64,000 nt of DNA, taken from JACKAF01 sp041391485 (lineage in GTDB: Bacteria > Bdellovibrionota > FAC87 > UBA2466 > JACKAF01). The stretch spans positions 186,001-250,000 of the forward strand of contig JAWKNY010000001.1 in the NCBI GenBank assembly GCA_041391485.1. The letters are read 5' to 3'. The notes beneath the pieces are model-generated. The model was not told where the DNA came from. It worked only from the letters and a program-made list of their open reading frames with translations, and searched no databases. Position 1 is the stretch's first letter. The number at the start of each line of letters is the position of its first letter. Position numbers and translations under genes: made by a program. This document shows, in pieces, positions 52,010 to 60,439 of this stretch.

Positions 52010-53248
52010 TTATTTCAAAGTTAACAGGTAGAGACAGCGAGTTTTTCTTTTTAGGGGCGTTTTTTTCACGATGTGAAAATGCTGTGACCAGGCCCGCTCG
52101 AAACTTTCAGGGGTCAGGTAGTGGTACAAAGCATCTCGGCCACGTGCGATTTGCTTGAAGGTATCGTCCTGAGGATCGACGTACTCCAAGATCAAGGACT
52201 TCGGCCGCAGCTGCGCGATGAGGCCTACGACTTCGGATAGAGGAATCCCTTCAGAAACCATCATGTGGTGGATCACAGCGAGCATCATCACCGTATCAAA
52301 TTTCCCTTCAGAGCGGCTGAGGAAGCTTGAGTTCTCAGAGTTCTTCCACCCCACAGAAGGCGTGGGACGGGTCAAATCCACTCGTAGAGGCAGAATATCG
52401 AGGTTTTCGGATCGAGCCAGATTCCAGGTCTGGCCGACAACCGCCGGATCGTAGTCAATCGCCACCACGGAAGCTCCGTGCTGCGTCGCGAGTCGACTAA
52501 AGTACCCACCATTGCACCCGACATCCAAAAGGGTTTTGGGCGCGCTGGTCTGTAGGTACTCGGAAACTACCTGTTCTTTTTCTGCAAACTCTTCTTTGGC
52601 ATAAGGAAGATCCGCCCCCATGTAATCCGACCACGTGGACTGTTTGCGAAGCTTGGGAGCAGCCGTGTCCAATGCTTTGGACAGGTGCTTGATAAAGGTC
52701 CCAAGGATAAATCGAGCCTTTTCGGGTGAATCGACCAAACGGGCTTCGTAAGCTTTGGGCGAATAACGTTTGTTCCGCCTGGCAAGCCAAGTCGGTACCG
52801 TCACCAGACTAAAGAACGACCGAGTCAGACGGCGGATAGGCGACGCCATTTGGTAAAGCATCTCGGGCTCAATGCCGTCTCGGTGAGTCAGAAAGAGCAT
52901 ATCCAAAGACAAACCAAAATACTTATTGGCCAAAAGTGGGTTAACAAAATTGCGAACAAACTGAGCGAATGGTACCCAGGTCGGATCTCGGTCCGATCGT
53001 TGCTCCACACTCAACACGTCAACAAATACCGGGCTGGGTCCTTCAAACTGAATATTGTGGGGAGTCGCATCTTTGAGGCCCAGACCTTCGTCGGCGAGTT
53101 CCCGCACTAGATCGAGCGTCAAGCGCCCCGCCGCAAGAAGCATCTCGGGACACCACTCGTGCGGAAAACTTTGAAAACGAACTCGAGGGTGCTCCAGAAC
53201 CAAACCGTCAGGCGAGAGCGAAATACCGCTCGCCTGAGAGCGCAACAC
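52010..53248 (-). CDS. 3' fragment: SAM methyltransferase with kinase-like N-terminal half
   Basis: C-terminal bulk of a gene starting at 53460. LLDVGCNGGYFSRLATQHGASVVAID is SAM motif I, followed by FDTVMMLAVIHHMM and SLILEYVDPQDD. Before it lies GLGLKDATPHNIQFEGPSPVFVDVLS, resembling the catalytic loop and DFG-like segment of aminoglycoside-kinase folds, as in some nodulation/polysaccharide methyltransferases. It joins the 5' fragment by one missing base at about 53255 (ENVLRSQASGISLSPDGLVL). The small YVDPGSG protein gene lies directly upstream. Confidence 0.8.
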   Translation of the reverse strand: MLRSQASGISLSPDGLVLEHPRVRFQSFPHEWCPEMLLAAGRLTLDLVRELADEGLGLKDATPHNIQFEGPSPVFVDVLSVEQRSDRDPTWVPFAQFVRNFVNPLLANKYFGLSLDMLFLTHRDGIEPEMLYQMASPIRRLTRSFFSLVTVPTWLARRNKRYSPKAYEARLVDSPEKARFILGTFIKHLSKALDTAAPKLRKQSTWSDYMGADLPYAKEEFAEKEQVVSEYLQTSAPKTLLDVGCNGGYFSRLATQHGASVVAIDYDPAVVGQTWNLARSENLDILPLRVDLTRPTPSVGWKNSENSSFLSRSEGKFDTVMMLAVIHHMMVSEGIPLSEVVGLIAQLRPKSLILEYVDPQDDTFKQIARGRDALYHYLTPESFERAWSQHFHIVKKTPLKRKTRCLYLLTLK

Positions 53249-53460
53249 GTTCTCCTCTTCCCCTTTACATACGCACTTGAAATGAATGAGCCATTCTTGG
53301 TGCGCTCAATAACGGTGGGAGAATTCAAGGTGCGCTTCAACGCCTCGGCACCGTGCGGGTGCACGTAACGAAGCAAACGCCCTTCGTAGTTGAACAGTTG
53401 CCCTTCCGGATCTCGCAACGAGAGACACCGGACGTCGGTTTGAGTCTTTGTCACTTCCAT
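53119..53460 (-). CDS. 5' fragment of the kinase-like/SAM methyltransferase
   Basis: N-terminus of the gene: MEVTKTQTDVRCLSLRDPEG, then GRLLRYVHPHGAEALKRTL and FISSAYVKGK. Coding in this frame is real only to about 53256; beyond it the sequence continues in the frame of 52010-53248. The repaired protein is about 484 residues with no signal peptide. Confidence 0.7.
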   Translation of the reverse strand: MEVTKTQTDVRCLSLRDPEGQLFNYEGRLLRYVHPHGAEALKRTLNSPTVIERTKNGSFISSAYVKGKRRTCCALRRAVFRSRLTVWFWSTLEFVFKVFRTSGVPRCFLRRGA

Positions 53461-53475
53461 GAGCCTTTCGTGCCT

Positions 53476-53673
53476 CTACTTTTTGTCGCGGCTGACGACG
53501 CGCTTAGCGTAGGCCACGATTTGTTTGAGATAGAAAAGCAGTCCGAAGAAGGCGACTCCAAGAGCCTGAATCAGCATGTGGCCTGAACCAGGATCCACAT
53601 AACCAAAGGCTTCTTTGGCGAAGAGTAAGGTGACCAAGACTTTGAGGGATTCAGATCGAATGAGATGTGACAT
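53476..53673 (-). CDS. Small membrane protein with YVDPGSG motif
   Basis: A 65-residue protein, MSHLIRSESLKVLVTLLFAK..., with the motif FGYVDPGSGHMLIQAL followed by one hydrophobic helix (VAFFGLLFYLKQIVAYAKRV). Small proteins with a Y-x-DPGSG-S/H-x-L motif are common beside polysaccharide and glycosyltransferase genes, function unknown. AAGGAGG just upstream fixes ATG 53673; the frame is open to 53940 but overlaps the divergent gene. It is followed 15 bases later by the methyltransferase, so the two are probably one operon. Confidence 0.75.
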   Translation of the reverse strand: MSHLIRSESLKVLVTLLFAKEAFGYVDPGSGHMLIQALGVAFFGLLFYLKQIVAYAKRVVSRDKK

Positions 53674-53780
53674 TGCGCTTCCTCCTTGAAGGCGACACTC
53701 CTCTATTCGGAAGGACAGGAGGAAAAATATAGCGTTATAATGAATGAACCTTTCTTTAACCTTCACCAGCGAGTACGCCG

Positions 53781-54974
53781 ATGGCCTTGGCCCAATTTTC
53801 AGAAAACCTACAACCTGTAAAAGAGTTGAAGCGCTGCGTCCGCTGCATCTCCGACACAACGATTCCGGAGATACGTTTTGACGCTGATGGCGAGTGCAAC
53901 TTTTGTAAGCTGCACGACAAGATGGAAAAGGAGTACCCACTGGACGAGGCAGGACAAGCCAAGTTCAAGGCGGTATTGGACCGCGTCAAAAAGGACGGCG
54001 AAGGCAAAGAACACGATTGTGTCGTAGGAATCAGCGGCGGACGCGATAGCACCTACGCGCTATACCTCGCGAAGAAAGTTTGGGGTCTACGCCCTCTCGC
54101 CGTCCACTTCAACGATGGCTTTGGAAATCCGGTCGCTGGCGAAAACATGCGCAAAGCCACCCAGCGCCTGGGCGTGAAGCTCATCACGATTACCTCAGAT
54201 TGGAGAGAGTCGAAGGACCTAAAGATAGCCTTTCTTAAAGCGTCGACTCCCGAGCTGGAAGAAGGCACCGATCTTGGAATTGCGACGGCCCTTTACGGAG
54301 TCGCCGCCAAAGAGAACATCAAGCACGTTCTCATCGGCCAGTCGTTTCGCACCGAAGGGATTACGCCGCTTTCCTGGAATTACCTGGATGGAATCTACCT
54401 GAAGGCCGTGCACAAAAGATTCGGAAAGGTGAAGCTACGAAGTTGGTCGCCCAACGATCCAGGCTTTAACCTCAATCCGTTGCACATGCTCTACTACACC
54501 GTTTTTAGAGGGATTCGGACCTTCCTCCCCCTCTACTACACAAACTACGTCCGCCCCGAAGCCGAGAAAATCCTCATTGGCGAGCTCGACTGGAAATACC
54601 CAGGAGCGCATTACTACGACGATCTCTACCAAAGTCTTATCTTCTACGTTTACCGCGTGAAGTTTAATATCGATCGCCGGCTCTTCAATTACTCGGCACT
54701 TGTCCGGTCGGGACAGATGACCCGCGAAGAGGCCCTTGAAAAGGTAAAACACATCTACGTGATCGAAGACCCAAAGGTGATTGACCTCTGCATCAAACGC
54801 CTCGGAATCTCCCGCGATGAGTTTGATTCGTATCTAAAGCTCCCTCCCAAAACATTTCGAGACTATCCGAATGGCTATTGGCTCATCGCGTTAGCGCGGC
54901 CTGCCATCAAGATGCTTTGCCTCTCTGGGATCTTGCCGCGAGTCACTTACGATAAGTATTTCAGCGCCGCGTAA
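53781..54974 (+). CDS. N-acetyl sugar amidotransferase (WbpG/PseA-like)
   Basis: PP-loop ATP pyrophosphatase that replaces an oxygen of an N-acetyl group by ammonia-derived nitrogen, giving acetamidino sugars. Four cysteines in two pairs (CVRC at 19-22 and CNFC at 39-42) are the N-terminal zinc-type knuckle of the family; the PP-loop is GISGGRDST (83-91). HVLIGQSFRTEGITPLSW and ELDWKYPGAHYYDDLYQS are typical downstream blocks. In Pseudomonas the ammonia comes from HisH/HisF homologues; none is next to this gene. It is divergent from the YVDPGSG gene. Confidence 0.92.
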   Translation: MALAQFSENLQPVKELKRCVRCISDTTIPEIRFDADGECNFCKLHDKMEKEYPLDEAGQAKFKAVLDRVKKDGEGKEHDCVVGISGGRDSTYALYLAKKVWGLRPLAVHFNDGFGNPVAGENMRKATQRLGVKLITITSDWRESKDLKIAFLKASTPELEEGTDLGIATALYGVAAKENIKHVLIGQSFRTEGITPLSWNYLDGIYLKAVHKRFGKVKLRSWSPNDPGFNLNPLHMLYYTVFRGIRTFLPLYYTNYVRPEAEKILIGELDWKYPGAHYYDDLYQSLIFYVYRVKFNIDRRLFNYSALVRSGQMTREEALEKVKHIYVIEDPKVIDLCIKRLGISRDEFDSYLKLPPKTFRDYPNGYWLIALARPAIKMLCLSGILPRVTYDKYFSAA

Positions 54975-55024
54975 TGTGAAAATACCTTCATGATTGGGTC
55001 AGAGATGCCGATCCATTTACTAGG

Positions 55025-55420
55025 ATGGCAACTCAAGTTCTGCAATCAGGTTACACGGCGTGGGCACTGGTATTCGCAGCCGCTTTCTGCGACTCTTACG
55101 CGGCCTTCATCGTTAAGTTGAAATTCAATGAGCTGGGAAAGATGGACCTCTCCTCTTGGGGAAGTTTCTTCGCCTACATGCTCACCTTCATCAAGTCTCC
55201 GCTTTTGATGACAGCCATCACTACTTTTGTCGCGGCACCTGGGCTTTGGTTCCTCGCACTGAACCGCCTGGAACTCTCTTCCGCCTACCCGGTACTTGTA
55301 GGACTGCATTTGCTCTTCGTCCTGATCTTCGGCGTCGGTCTCTTGGGGGAACAGTTCTCCACGACAAAGATGATCGGTACCGGACTAATCTTTTTCGCAA
55401 TGTACCTCTTTAATCGCTAA
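55025..55420 (+). CDS. Small EamA/SMR-type permease
   Basis: A 131-residue protein with four hydrophobic helices: WALVFAAAFCDSYAAFIVKL, SPLLMTAITTFVAAPGLWF, LSSAYPVLVGLHLLFVLIF and TKMIGTGLIFFAMYLF. The SAYPVLVGL/GE pattern of SMR-like proteins is present. Such four-helix permeases include drug exporters and lipid-linked sugar flippases (ArnE/F); its place between glycan genes makes the second more likely, by inference. It lies 50 bases after the amidotransferase and 6 bases before the nitrilase. Confidence 0.82.
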   Translation: MATQVLQSGYTAWALVFAAAFCDSYAAFIVKLKFNELGKMDLSSWGSFFAYMLTFIKSPLLMTAITTFVAAPGLWFLALNRLELSSAYPVLVGLHLLFVLIFGVGLLGEQFSTTKMIGTGLIFFAMYLFNR

Positions 55421-55426
55421 AACCGT

Positions 55427-56281
55427 ATGAGTACAAAACGCAATATCCGCATCGGTATGGGCCAACTGCTCGTCGAAGGGGGCGAGCCTGAGAGAAATCT
55501 TGCTCGGGCTGAGGAACTGGCAAGAGAAGCTTCCGCCGCCAAATGCGACATCCTGTTGCTCCCCGAATGCATGGATCTGGCGTGGACGCACCCCTCGGCT
55601 AAAGTCGAAGCGCAACCTATTCCCGGAACCTACAGCGATCTGCTCGCTCAGTTCGCCAAAGATTACAACCTCTACATCTGTGGGGGCTTAACCGAAAAAT
55701 CCCCAAGTGGTCGCGTTTACAATACGGCGGTCTTTATCGACAACAAAGGGAATCTGTTACACACGTACCGAAAGATAAACATTCTCAAAGTCGAAAAAGA
55801 GTTTTATCAAGCAGGCCAAAGCCTAAGTACTCTTGAAACCCCCTTTGGGATTGTCGGAGTGAATATCTGCGCGGACAACTACGTGGACGGGCTTTCCATT
55901 GGCCACACGCTCGCGCGCATGGGGGCCGAGCTAATCCTTTCACCCTCCTCTTGGACGGTGGATTACTCCGTTTCAGAAAATAGTGACCCTTACGGGCAGA
56001 AGTGGATTCGCCCTTACCGCCATTTGGCGTCTCTCTATAACTTAGCCATCGTGGGAACCACCAGTGTAGGCGTGATTGTGGGTGGGCCGTATGAGGGTAA
56101 GAAGAGTGTGGGTTGCTCGTTAGCCGTCGATAAATCAGGCGTTATCGCCTCGGGCTCTTTTAACGAATTTGCCAGTCAGCTTATTCTGGCTGACCTCACC
56201 GTCCCGGTCCGCGACGAGCGCGGCACCGAAATCTCCGATCGCCTACGCGCCCAAGGCTACGACTTCGAAGCCGGCCTCTAG
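55427..56281 (+). CDS. Carbon-nitrogen hydrolase (nitrilase superfamily)
   Basis: Amidase fold with the full Glu-Lys-Cys triad: Glu47 in LLLPECMD, Lys116 in TYRKINI and Cys148 in VNICADN. Length 284 is typical. Members release ammonia from amides, and fused versions act as glutaminases for NAD synthetase. Here it is the third gene after a PP-loop amidotransferase that lacks a visible ammonia donor. The stop codon's last base is the first base of the inverted-repeat element. Confidence 0.9.
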   Translation: MSTKRNIRIGMGQLLVEGGEPERNLARAEELAREASAAKCDILLLPECMDLAWTHPSAKVEAQPIPGTYSDLLAQFAKDYNLYICGGLTEKSPSGRVYNTAVFIDNKGNLLHTYRKINILKVEKEFYQAGQSLSTLETPFGIVGVNICADNYVDGLSIGHTLARMGAELILSPSSWTVDYSVSENSDPYGQKWIRPYRHLASLYNLAIVGTTSVGVIVGGPYEGKKSVGCSLAVDKSGVIASGSFNEFASQLILADLTVPVRDERGTEISDRLRAQGYDFEAGL

Positions 56282-56377
56282 GTACCACGTTCCTTTTTTT
56301 ACAAAGTTGTGGATTGTTTTGCCGCTCACCCGTGCGTGGAGTTATCCACAGGCGTGTCAAAAAAGGAACGTGGTACC
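56281..56377. repeat. 97-bp inverted-repeat element with a DnaA box
   Basis: Perfect 19-bp terminal inverted repeats, GGTACCACGTTCCTTTTTT at the left and its complement at 56359-56377. Inside is TTATCCACA (56342-56350), a perfect DnaA-box consensus, and an opposed TGTGGAT (about 56309). The element sits between convergent genes; its T runs on both strands make it look like a bidirectional terminator. The minus-strand glycosyltransferase ends inside it and takes its last 17 codons from it. The left half resembles 22117-22160. Confidence 0.75.
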
Positions 56378-57450
56378 TTTAGTTCGCGGACTTCGAGGAG
56401 GGTCACGCCCATGCGCTCAATCTTGTGAATGACGCGACCGGGGTCGCGGTAGTAGCACTCTTTGTTGGCGAGCTTAAAGTAGACATGAGGACTTTGGGTG
56501 ATCGCGGTGAATTTTTCGGTGAGGCCCGCCTTCTCTATCCAGTACTCCACCTGCGAATAATCCGAACAGGTCCCGACTTCCACTTTCTCAGGAGCGTCCG
56601 AATAGTGGGCTAAGGTCCAAAGGGTCGCCGCCTTTACCGAGTGCCCCCAGTAATCGACATCAAACTGCCCCGCCCCTCCGGAAAGCCCGCCCGCAACCAA
56701 GCGATTAAAATAGACGTACTGGTATGGGTGCAAACGCACCATATCGACCGCCGTAAAACCAAGTAGGCCAAAGACCCCTGCAGCAAGCACGTAGCGCAGT
56801 TGGGATTCTGAGAGCCAATCGTAAGCCTTCACCAGGAGCACCGCCACCAGTACCGCTAAGGGGGGTAAGGTAAAAAGAAAGTGGCGCATGCCATCGTAAA
56901 GCGTCGACTTTAATACCATCGCTACGATGGGTGGAAAGTAGCCCGCAAAGGCGAGTAGCCAGAGTTTAACGTCGCGTCTCTGCCGAAAACCAAAAAGAAC
57001 AAGCCCTACCAAAAGACCCAAAAAGTAAATCTCCGGAAGTCGAATGGAATACCACCGCGGCAGGTAGTTCCAAGGTAAGTCCTTCGCCGGATACAACAGG
57101 CCTTCAAACATCACCGGAGGGTTGAAATCGAAGTTCACATTTCCACCGAGCGCCAGCAACGGGTTGATGAGCGGCTTTACCTGCGCGAACGGCCAGAAAA
57201 CCAGCATCACGGCCCACGCTACAGTTACATAAAGCAAAAGATTCTTAGCAAACCGACGGCTATCCACCTGAAGTCGCGCCAAGGTCCGGTTCTCGAACAG
57301 CCACGTGAGCCAGAAAATTCCAAAGTAACCAATAAGGAGCAGCGCCCCTACCCTGATGCCCAAAGCTAGACCCGTACAAAGACCCGCGAGCAAGAGCGTC
57401 CGATTCTTTGGAATAGGAAGTTCAGAACGGTAGCGAAAGAGGAAGTACAC
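56326..57450 (-). CDS. 3' fragment of GT39/ArnT-like membrane glycosyltransferase
   Basis: C-terminal bulk of a gene starting at 57913: about eight helices (TLLLAGLCTGLALGIRVGAL, LLYVTVAWAVMLVFWPFAQV, VLVAVLLVKAYDWL) and a periplasmic domain (DVDYWGHSVKAATLWTLAHY). It joins the middle piece at about 57465, where adding one T to CTCTTTCTC gives FASLFSLGVYFLFRYR. The C-terminal residues KVPRSFFDTPVDNSTHG come from the inverted-repeat element. Confidence 0.78.
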   Translation of the reverse strand: MYFLFRYRSELPIPKNRTLLLAGLCTGLALGIRVGALLLIGYFGIFWLTWLFENRTLARLQVDSRRFAKNLLLYVTVAWAVMLVFWPFAQVKPLINPLLALGGNVNFDFNPPVMFEGLLYPAKDLPWNYLPRWYSIRLPEIYFLGLLVGLVLFGFRQRRDVKLWLLAFAGYFPPIVAMVLKSTLYDGMRHFLFTLPPLAVLVAVLLVKAYDWLSESQLRYVLAAGVFGLLGFTAVDMVRLHPYQYVYFNRLVAGGLSGGAGQFDVDYWGHSVKAATLWTLAHYSDAPEKVEVGTCSDYSQVEYWIEKAGLTEKFTAITQSPHVYFKLANKECYYRDPGRVIHKIERMGVTLLEVRELKVPRSFFDTPVDNSTHG

Positions 57451-57572
57451 TCCCAGAGAAAGAGCGAAGCAAAGGGAATGTCTTTGGGATTATTAAATAG
57501 ATGCCCGTAGTAAGCAGGCGTCAGCGTCAGAATGAGCGCGCTCAGTAAACCCGTCCTGCGCCCGCCGAACAA
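57366..57572 (-). CDS. Middle fragment of the GT39-like glycosyltransferase
   Basis: Carries FGGRRTGLLSALILTLTPAYYGHLFNNPKD, the typical region after helix 3 of ArnT/PMT-like enzymes with the conserved NPKD loop. It is bracketed by frameshifts near 57580 (joins the 5' piece as YRLGFLFGGRRTG) and near 57465. Both are single missing bases. Confidence 0.65.
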   Translation of the reverse strand: MFGGRRTGLLSALILTLTPAYYGHLFNNPKDIPFASLFLWECTSSFATVLNFLFQRIGRSCSRVFVRV

Positions 57573-57577
57573 AAACC

Positions 57578-57913
57578 CTAATCGGTAGACCCGACAATTC
57601 CGAAAACGCCAAAGATCGCCGAAAGAAGGTGGCCCGTCTCATACGCACCAAAAGGGAGTAGCTCCCCTAGCACATAGCTGATGGAATCGAAGAAAGCCCC
57701 ATAGAGGTAGAGATCCATGGTGTGGAGCGCGGACCGATCTTTGCCGAGACTGTCGTACCAAAGGAAGGTTAGAAAACCGTTAGTCTTGGAGAGTTTCTCA
57801 TCCCAGGTAATTCCGTAATCTGACAAGGTCAGAAGTACGGCAATAACCAGAAGTGCGAAAAAAAGCGGGACGATTTTCTTTAAGTTGAGATTGGTATCGA
57901 AGAATTGAAACAT
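57578..57913 (-). CDS. 5' fragment of the GT39-like glycosyltransferase
   Basis: N-terminus of the gene, MFQFFDTNLNLKKIVPLFFALLVIAV, with the first-loop motif LSDYGITWDEKLSKTNG; the Asp/Glu of TWDE is the catalytic-type acidic pair of GT-C enzymes. It ends at a frameshift near 57580. The ATG follows the stop of the upstream GT2 gene with no gap, so translation is coupled. The repaired protein is about 529 residues. Confidence 0.7.
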   Translation of the reverse strand: MFQFFDTNLNLKKIVPLFFALLVIAVLLTLSDYGITWDEKLSKTNGFLTFLWYDSLGKDRSALHTMDLYLYGAFFDSISYVLGELLPFGAYETGHLLSAIFGVFGIVGSTD

Positions 57914-58642
57914 CTACCCTGCAATCTGTTTAGGTGAAGGAGATGGCATTCCCAAGCTGAGGCGACACTTCAGTAGATCTTTGGTGGATTCTGCGAGCAG
58001 TCGCCAGTCCGCCCCCGTCGCACGCCCCGCTCGACGCTGGTAATGCGTCACCGGTATCGCACCGATTCTAAACCCCAGCTTCTCTGCGCGAATGATACGC
58101 TCGGCCTCCCGAAACGGGCTTTGACTAATCAGTGGAATTTTTAAGACATCGGCGTGGTACAGTTTTACCGAACCCGCATCGAAGGTCTGCACTCCAAAGA
58201 ATACCTTGGGTAGAAAATTAAAAAACCAGCTGACGATGTGACGTCTAAGATCGTAAAGCTTTTGCTTTCGTTGCCCTACTATCAAGTCGTAGGAACCGCG
58301 AAGATCCATCATCCGTAAAACATCTTCGGTGCGAAATTGACCATCACTCGAGTTAAAAACGTATTTCCCTCGCGCCTCGCTGAAAAGAGTTTCGAGTGCA
58401 CCCATGATCCCTCGGTTGGAGCTATGCCGAAGGACTCGTATCTTTTGAGGGTATCGCTTTTCGTACTCTTGCAGGATTTCAAAGCTATTGTCTTTGCTCG
58501 CGTCATCCACCAAAAGAATCTCACAGGGATAGGACGCTTTGGCGACGGTAGCCAGCGCTTCATCAAGCGATGACGCTAACACACCGGCCTCATTGTAGAC
58601 GGGCATCACGATGGAGAGTTCCATCCTAAAAGTATAACCCAA
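57914..58642 (-). CDS. Family 2 glycosyltransferase
   Basis: Polyprenol-phosphate-type GT2 enzyme: MELSIVMPVYNEAGVLASSL, nucleotide-binding LLVDDASKDNSFEIL, SNRGIMGALETLF and NSSDGQFRTEDVLRMM as the acceptor/metal region. VQTFDAGSVKLYHADVL and SPFREAERIIRAEKLGF are also typical. It lacks C-terminal membrane helices. ATG 58624 (MELSIVMP) is a better start than 58642. It is coupled to the GT39-like gene downstream, suggesting it makes the lipid-linked donor for it. Confidence 0.88.
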   Translation of the reverse strand: MGYTFRMELSIVMPVYNEAGVLASSLDEALATVAKASYPCEILLVDDASKDNSFEILQEYEKRYPQKIRVLRHSSNRGIMGALETLFSEARGKYVFNSSDGQFRTEDVLRMMDLRGSYDLIVGQRKQKLYDLRRHIVSWFFNFLPKVFFGVQTFDAGSVKLYHADVLKIPLISQSPFREAERIIRAEKLGFRIGAIPVTHYQRRAGRATGADWRLLAESTKDLLKCRLSLGMPSPSPKQIAG

Positions 58643-58660
58643 TTGAGGTTTCTCAGGCGC

Positions 58661-60325
58661 TTAAAGCCGGGGATTTGCAGGTGGGCGCACCGTGCCAAAG
58701 GATCGGGCCACGTACTCTTGCCCCTCGTGTACTAAAAGCCAGCGACTACGATCGGGGTAACGGTCAAAGAGCCGTTGGTTCTCTTCCGCCCCAAGATCTC
58801 TTGCTCGAATGATTTTGGCTTCATCGAGATCCGCTTCATTGTGAACCACCGCGCAATTGTTCACTTCGCACGGCATTAGAAGAACATGCTTGCCCGCTGC
58901 TGCACGAAGCGGGGCTTCGAGTTTAATCCAAGAAAAGTAGCGTGGATCGCTATGCTTCTGGCTTTGGAAATAAGAATACCCCTGCAACACAAGCCCAGGG
59001 CCCAGCAGCCAGACGAGGGAAAGCGAGACAAAGATGTCTCTCGCCACTTGCAAGCGCCCTTCCCGCTCCGCGAAGTTTTTGATGCCGAGACCAATTAACG
59101 CCAAGCCCACTACTACCAAGGGCGCGAAGTAATGCAGATTAAAATAGGTAACCGGAAGCATCCCCAACATAAAGATGCCGCCAACGAGGACCAAGTTTAG
59201 GTTTTGCCAAAGTCCAATAGCGGAGACAAGCAAACCTATGAGCAGAATTCTCGGCTGCAAGAGTTCCTGGAAAAGGACCGAAAACTTTCCAGCTTTCCAA
59301 CGAGCGAACGTTGCTATTGTCTGTTGGCTTTCAAATTCCCAGCGTTCGTAGCCCGAATGAAGCCGTTCCAAATCTTTTCGGTCGTAGTGTTTTGGAGCGA
59401 TGGGGGCCATCCAAACAAACTGCGGGACCGCGTTGTACTGCTCGGCGTGCAGCATATAGGGAAGCTTTTTCCAGTCTCCTGTGACCCGGTAGTTGTAATA
59501 AGCCATCCAAGAGAAAACCACGGCCAGTACAATGCCTACTGGAAGGACAAAATTAAAAAAGAACGCACGCAGGGACTGCTTTTGCTTAACGACGTCAAAA
59601 AGAAACCAAACGAAGAGCGGAACACTAAGGAGTAGGCCTTCATAGGGACGACTATTGGCGAGAATTCCCAAACCCACTGCAAAAAGCAACGGCCAGCGGC
59701 GTTCGCTCCGAAACCGCGCACGCTGGAGACTCCCAAAAACCAACGCCGCTCCACCAAGGGCAGCCGATCCTCCCCAAAAGTTTTGCCCCCACGAAAGCAG
59801 CAAGGGGTGTACCGCAGCGATAGCGCCTGCGCGAAAAGCCCACCGGGATCCTAAGAGTGGCAAAAGCGACCAAAACAACAACCCCACCGCGAGCGCCGCC
59901 GCTAGCCAGGCGCCAACGATCGGGGCACCCAAAAGCGATCCCACCGCCAGCACCACTCCCTGCGCGGGCGGGTACTTCGACATATAGGTTGGCTTCAAGA
60001 AAATGTGAAAACTCTCAAAAGGGGTCACAAGCGAAGGGCTAGGGTTTGTTAGCCGTCCCCTTGAAAACGTATCCGCGGCGAGCAGGTAACTATACTCGTC
60101 GTGAATGCGGGGCTCGGGCCAGTGCAAGGCAAAGGAGAAAAAAAACTGAATCCCAAAACTGAACAGCCCGAGCCATAAAAATCCCCTCGGGAGGAAGCGG
60201 TCTTCGAGACGGCGGTAAAGCTTGGGAACGTTGGAGAGCTGACGAGAAAAGCTTAGGCTCAGGCCAAAAAGAAACCAATACGGCAAACTACTAGGAGAAA
60301 AGAGCCACTGGAGCGCACCTGTCAT
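58661..60325 (-). CDS. GT-C-like polytopic membrane glycosyltransferase
   Basis: A 554-residue protein with 10 or more hydrophobic segments. The first loop HWPEPRIHDEYSYLLAADTF has the acidic pair (DE) expected of GT-C enzymes, and FLKPTYMSKYPPAQGVVLAVG is the adjacent conserved loop of ArnT/DUF-type sugar transferases. The C-terminus is a soluble domain from about 460. Donor and acceptor are unknown. Upstream of it, in the same direction, nothing else is close; it precedes the GT2 gene. Confidence 0.78.
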   Translation of the reverse strand: MTGALQWLFSPSSLPYWFLFGLSLSFSRQLSNVPKLYRRLEDRFLPRGFLWLGLFSFGIQFFFSFALHWPEPRIHDEYSYLLAADTFSRGRLTNPSPSLVTPFESFHIFLKPTYMSKYPPAQGVVLAVGSLLGAPIVGAWLAAALAVGLLFWSLLPLLGSRWAFRAGAIAAVHPLLLSWGQNFWGGSAALGGAALVFGSLQRARFRSERRWPLLFAVGLGILANSRPYEGLLLSVPLFVWFLFDVVKQKQSLRAFFFNFVLPVGIVLAVVFSWMAYYNYRVTGDWKKLPYMLHAEQYNAVPQFVWMAPIAPKHYDRKDLERLHSGYERWEFESQQTIATFARWKAGKFSVLFQELLQPRILLIGLLVSAIGLWQNLNLVLVGGIFMLGMLPVTYFNLHYFAPLVVVGLALIGLGIKNFAEREGRLQVARDIFVSLSLVWLLGPGLVLQGYSYFQSQKHSDPRYFSWIKLEAPLRAAAGKHVLLMPCEVNNCAVVHNEADLDEAKIIRARDLGAEENQRLFDRYPDRSRWLLVHEGQEYVARSFGTVRPPANPRL

Positions 60326-60398
60326 AGAGCTAACATTGTCGCATACTTGGCAAAAGACCGGTGGACCGCCGCGGCATGGCCGGGATAGCCAGCTTGCG

Positions 60399-60404
60399 TA
60401 TAAT
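60399..60404 (+). promoter_or_regulatory. TATAAT -10 element before the GT2 gene
   Basis: A perfect TATAAT lies 36 bases before the ATG at 60440, preceded by G-C-rich sequence without a clear -35. It is a plausible promoter for the glycosyltransferase. Confidence 0.3.
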
Positions 60405-60439
60405 AAAGGTTAACCATCCCTAATCTCAAAACTTAACAC

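Noticed and set aside
56342..56350. DnaA box as evidence of the replication origin
   Set aside because: Only one perfect box, no cluster, no AT-rich unwinding region and no dnaA/dnaN/gyrB neighbours.
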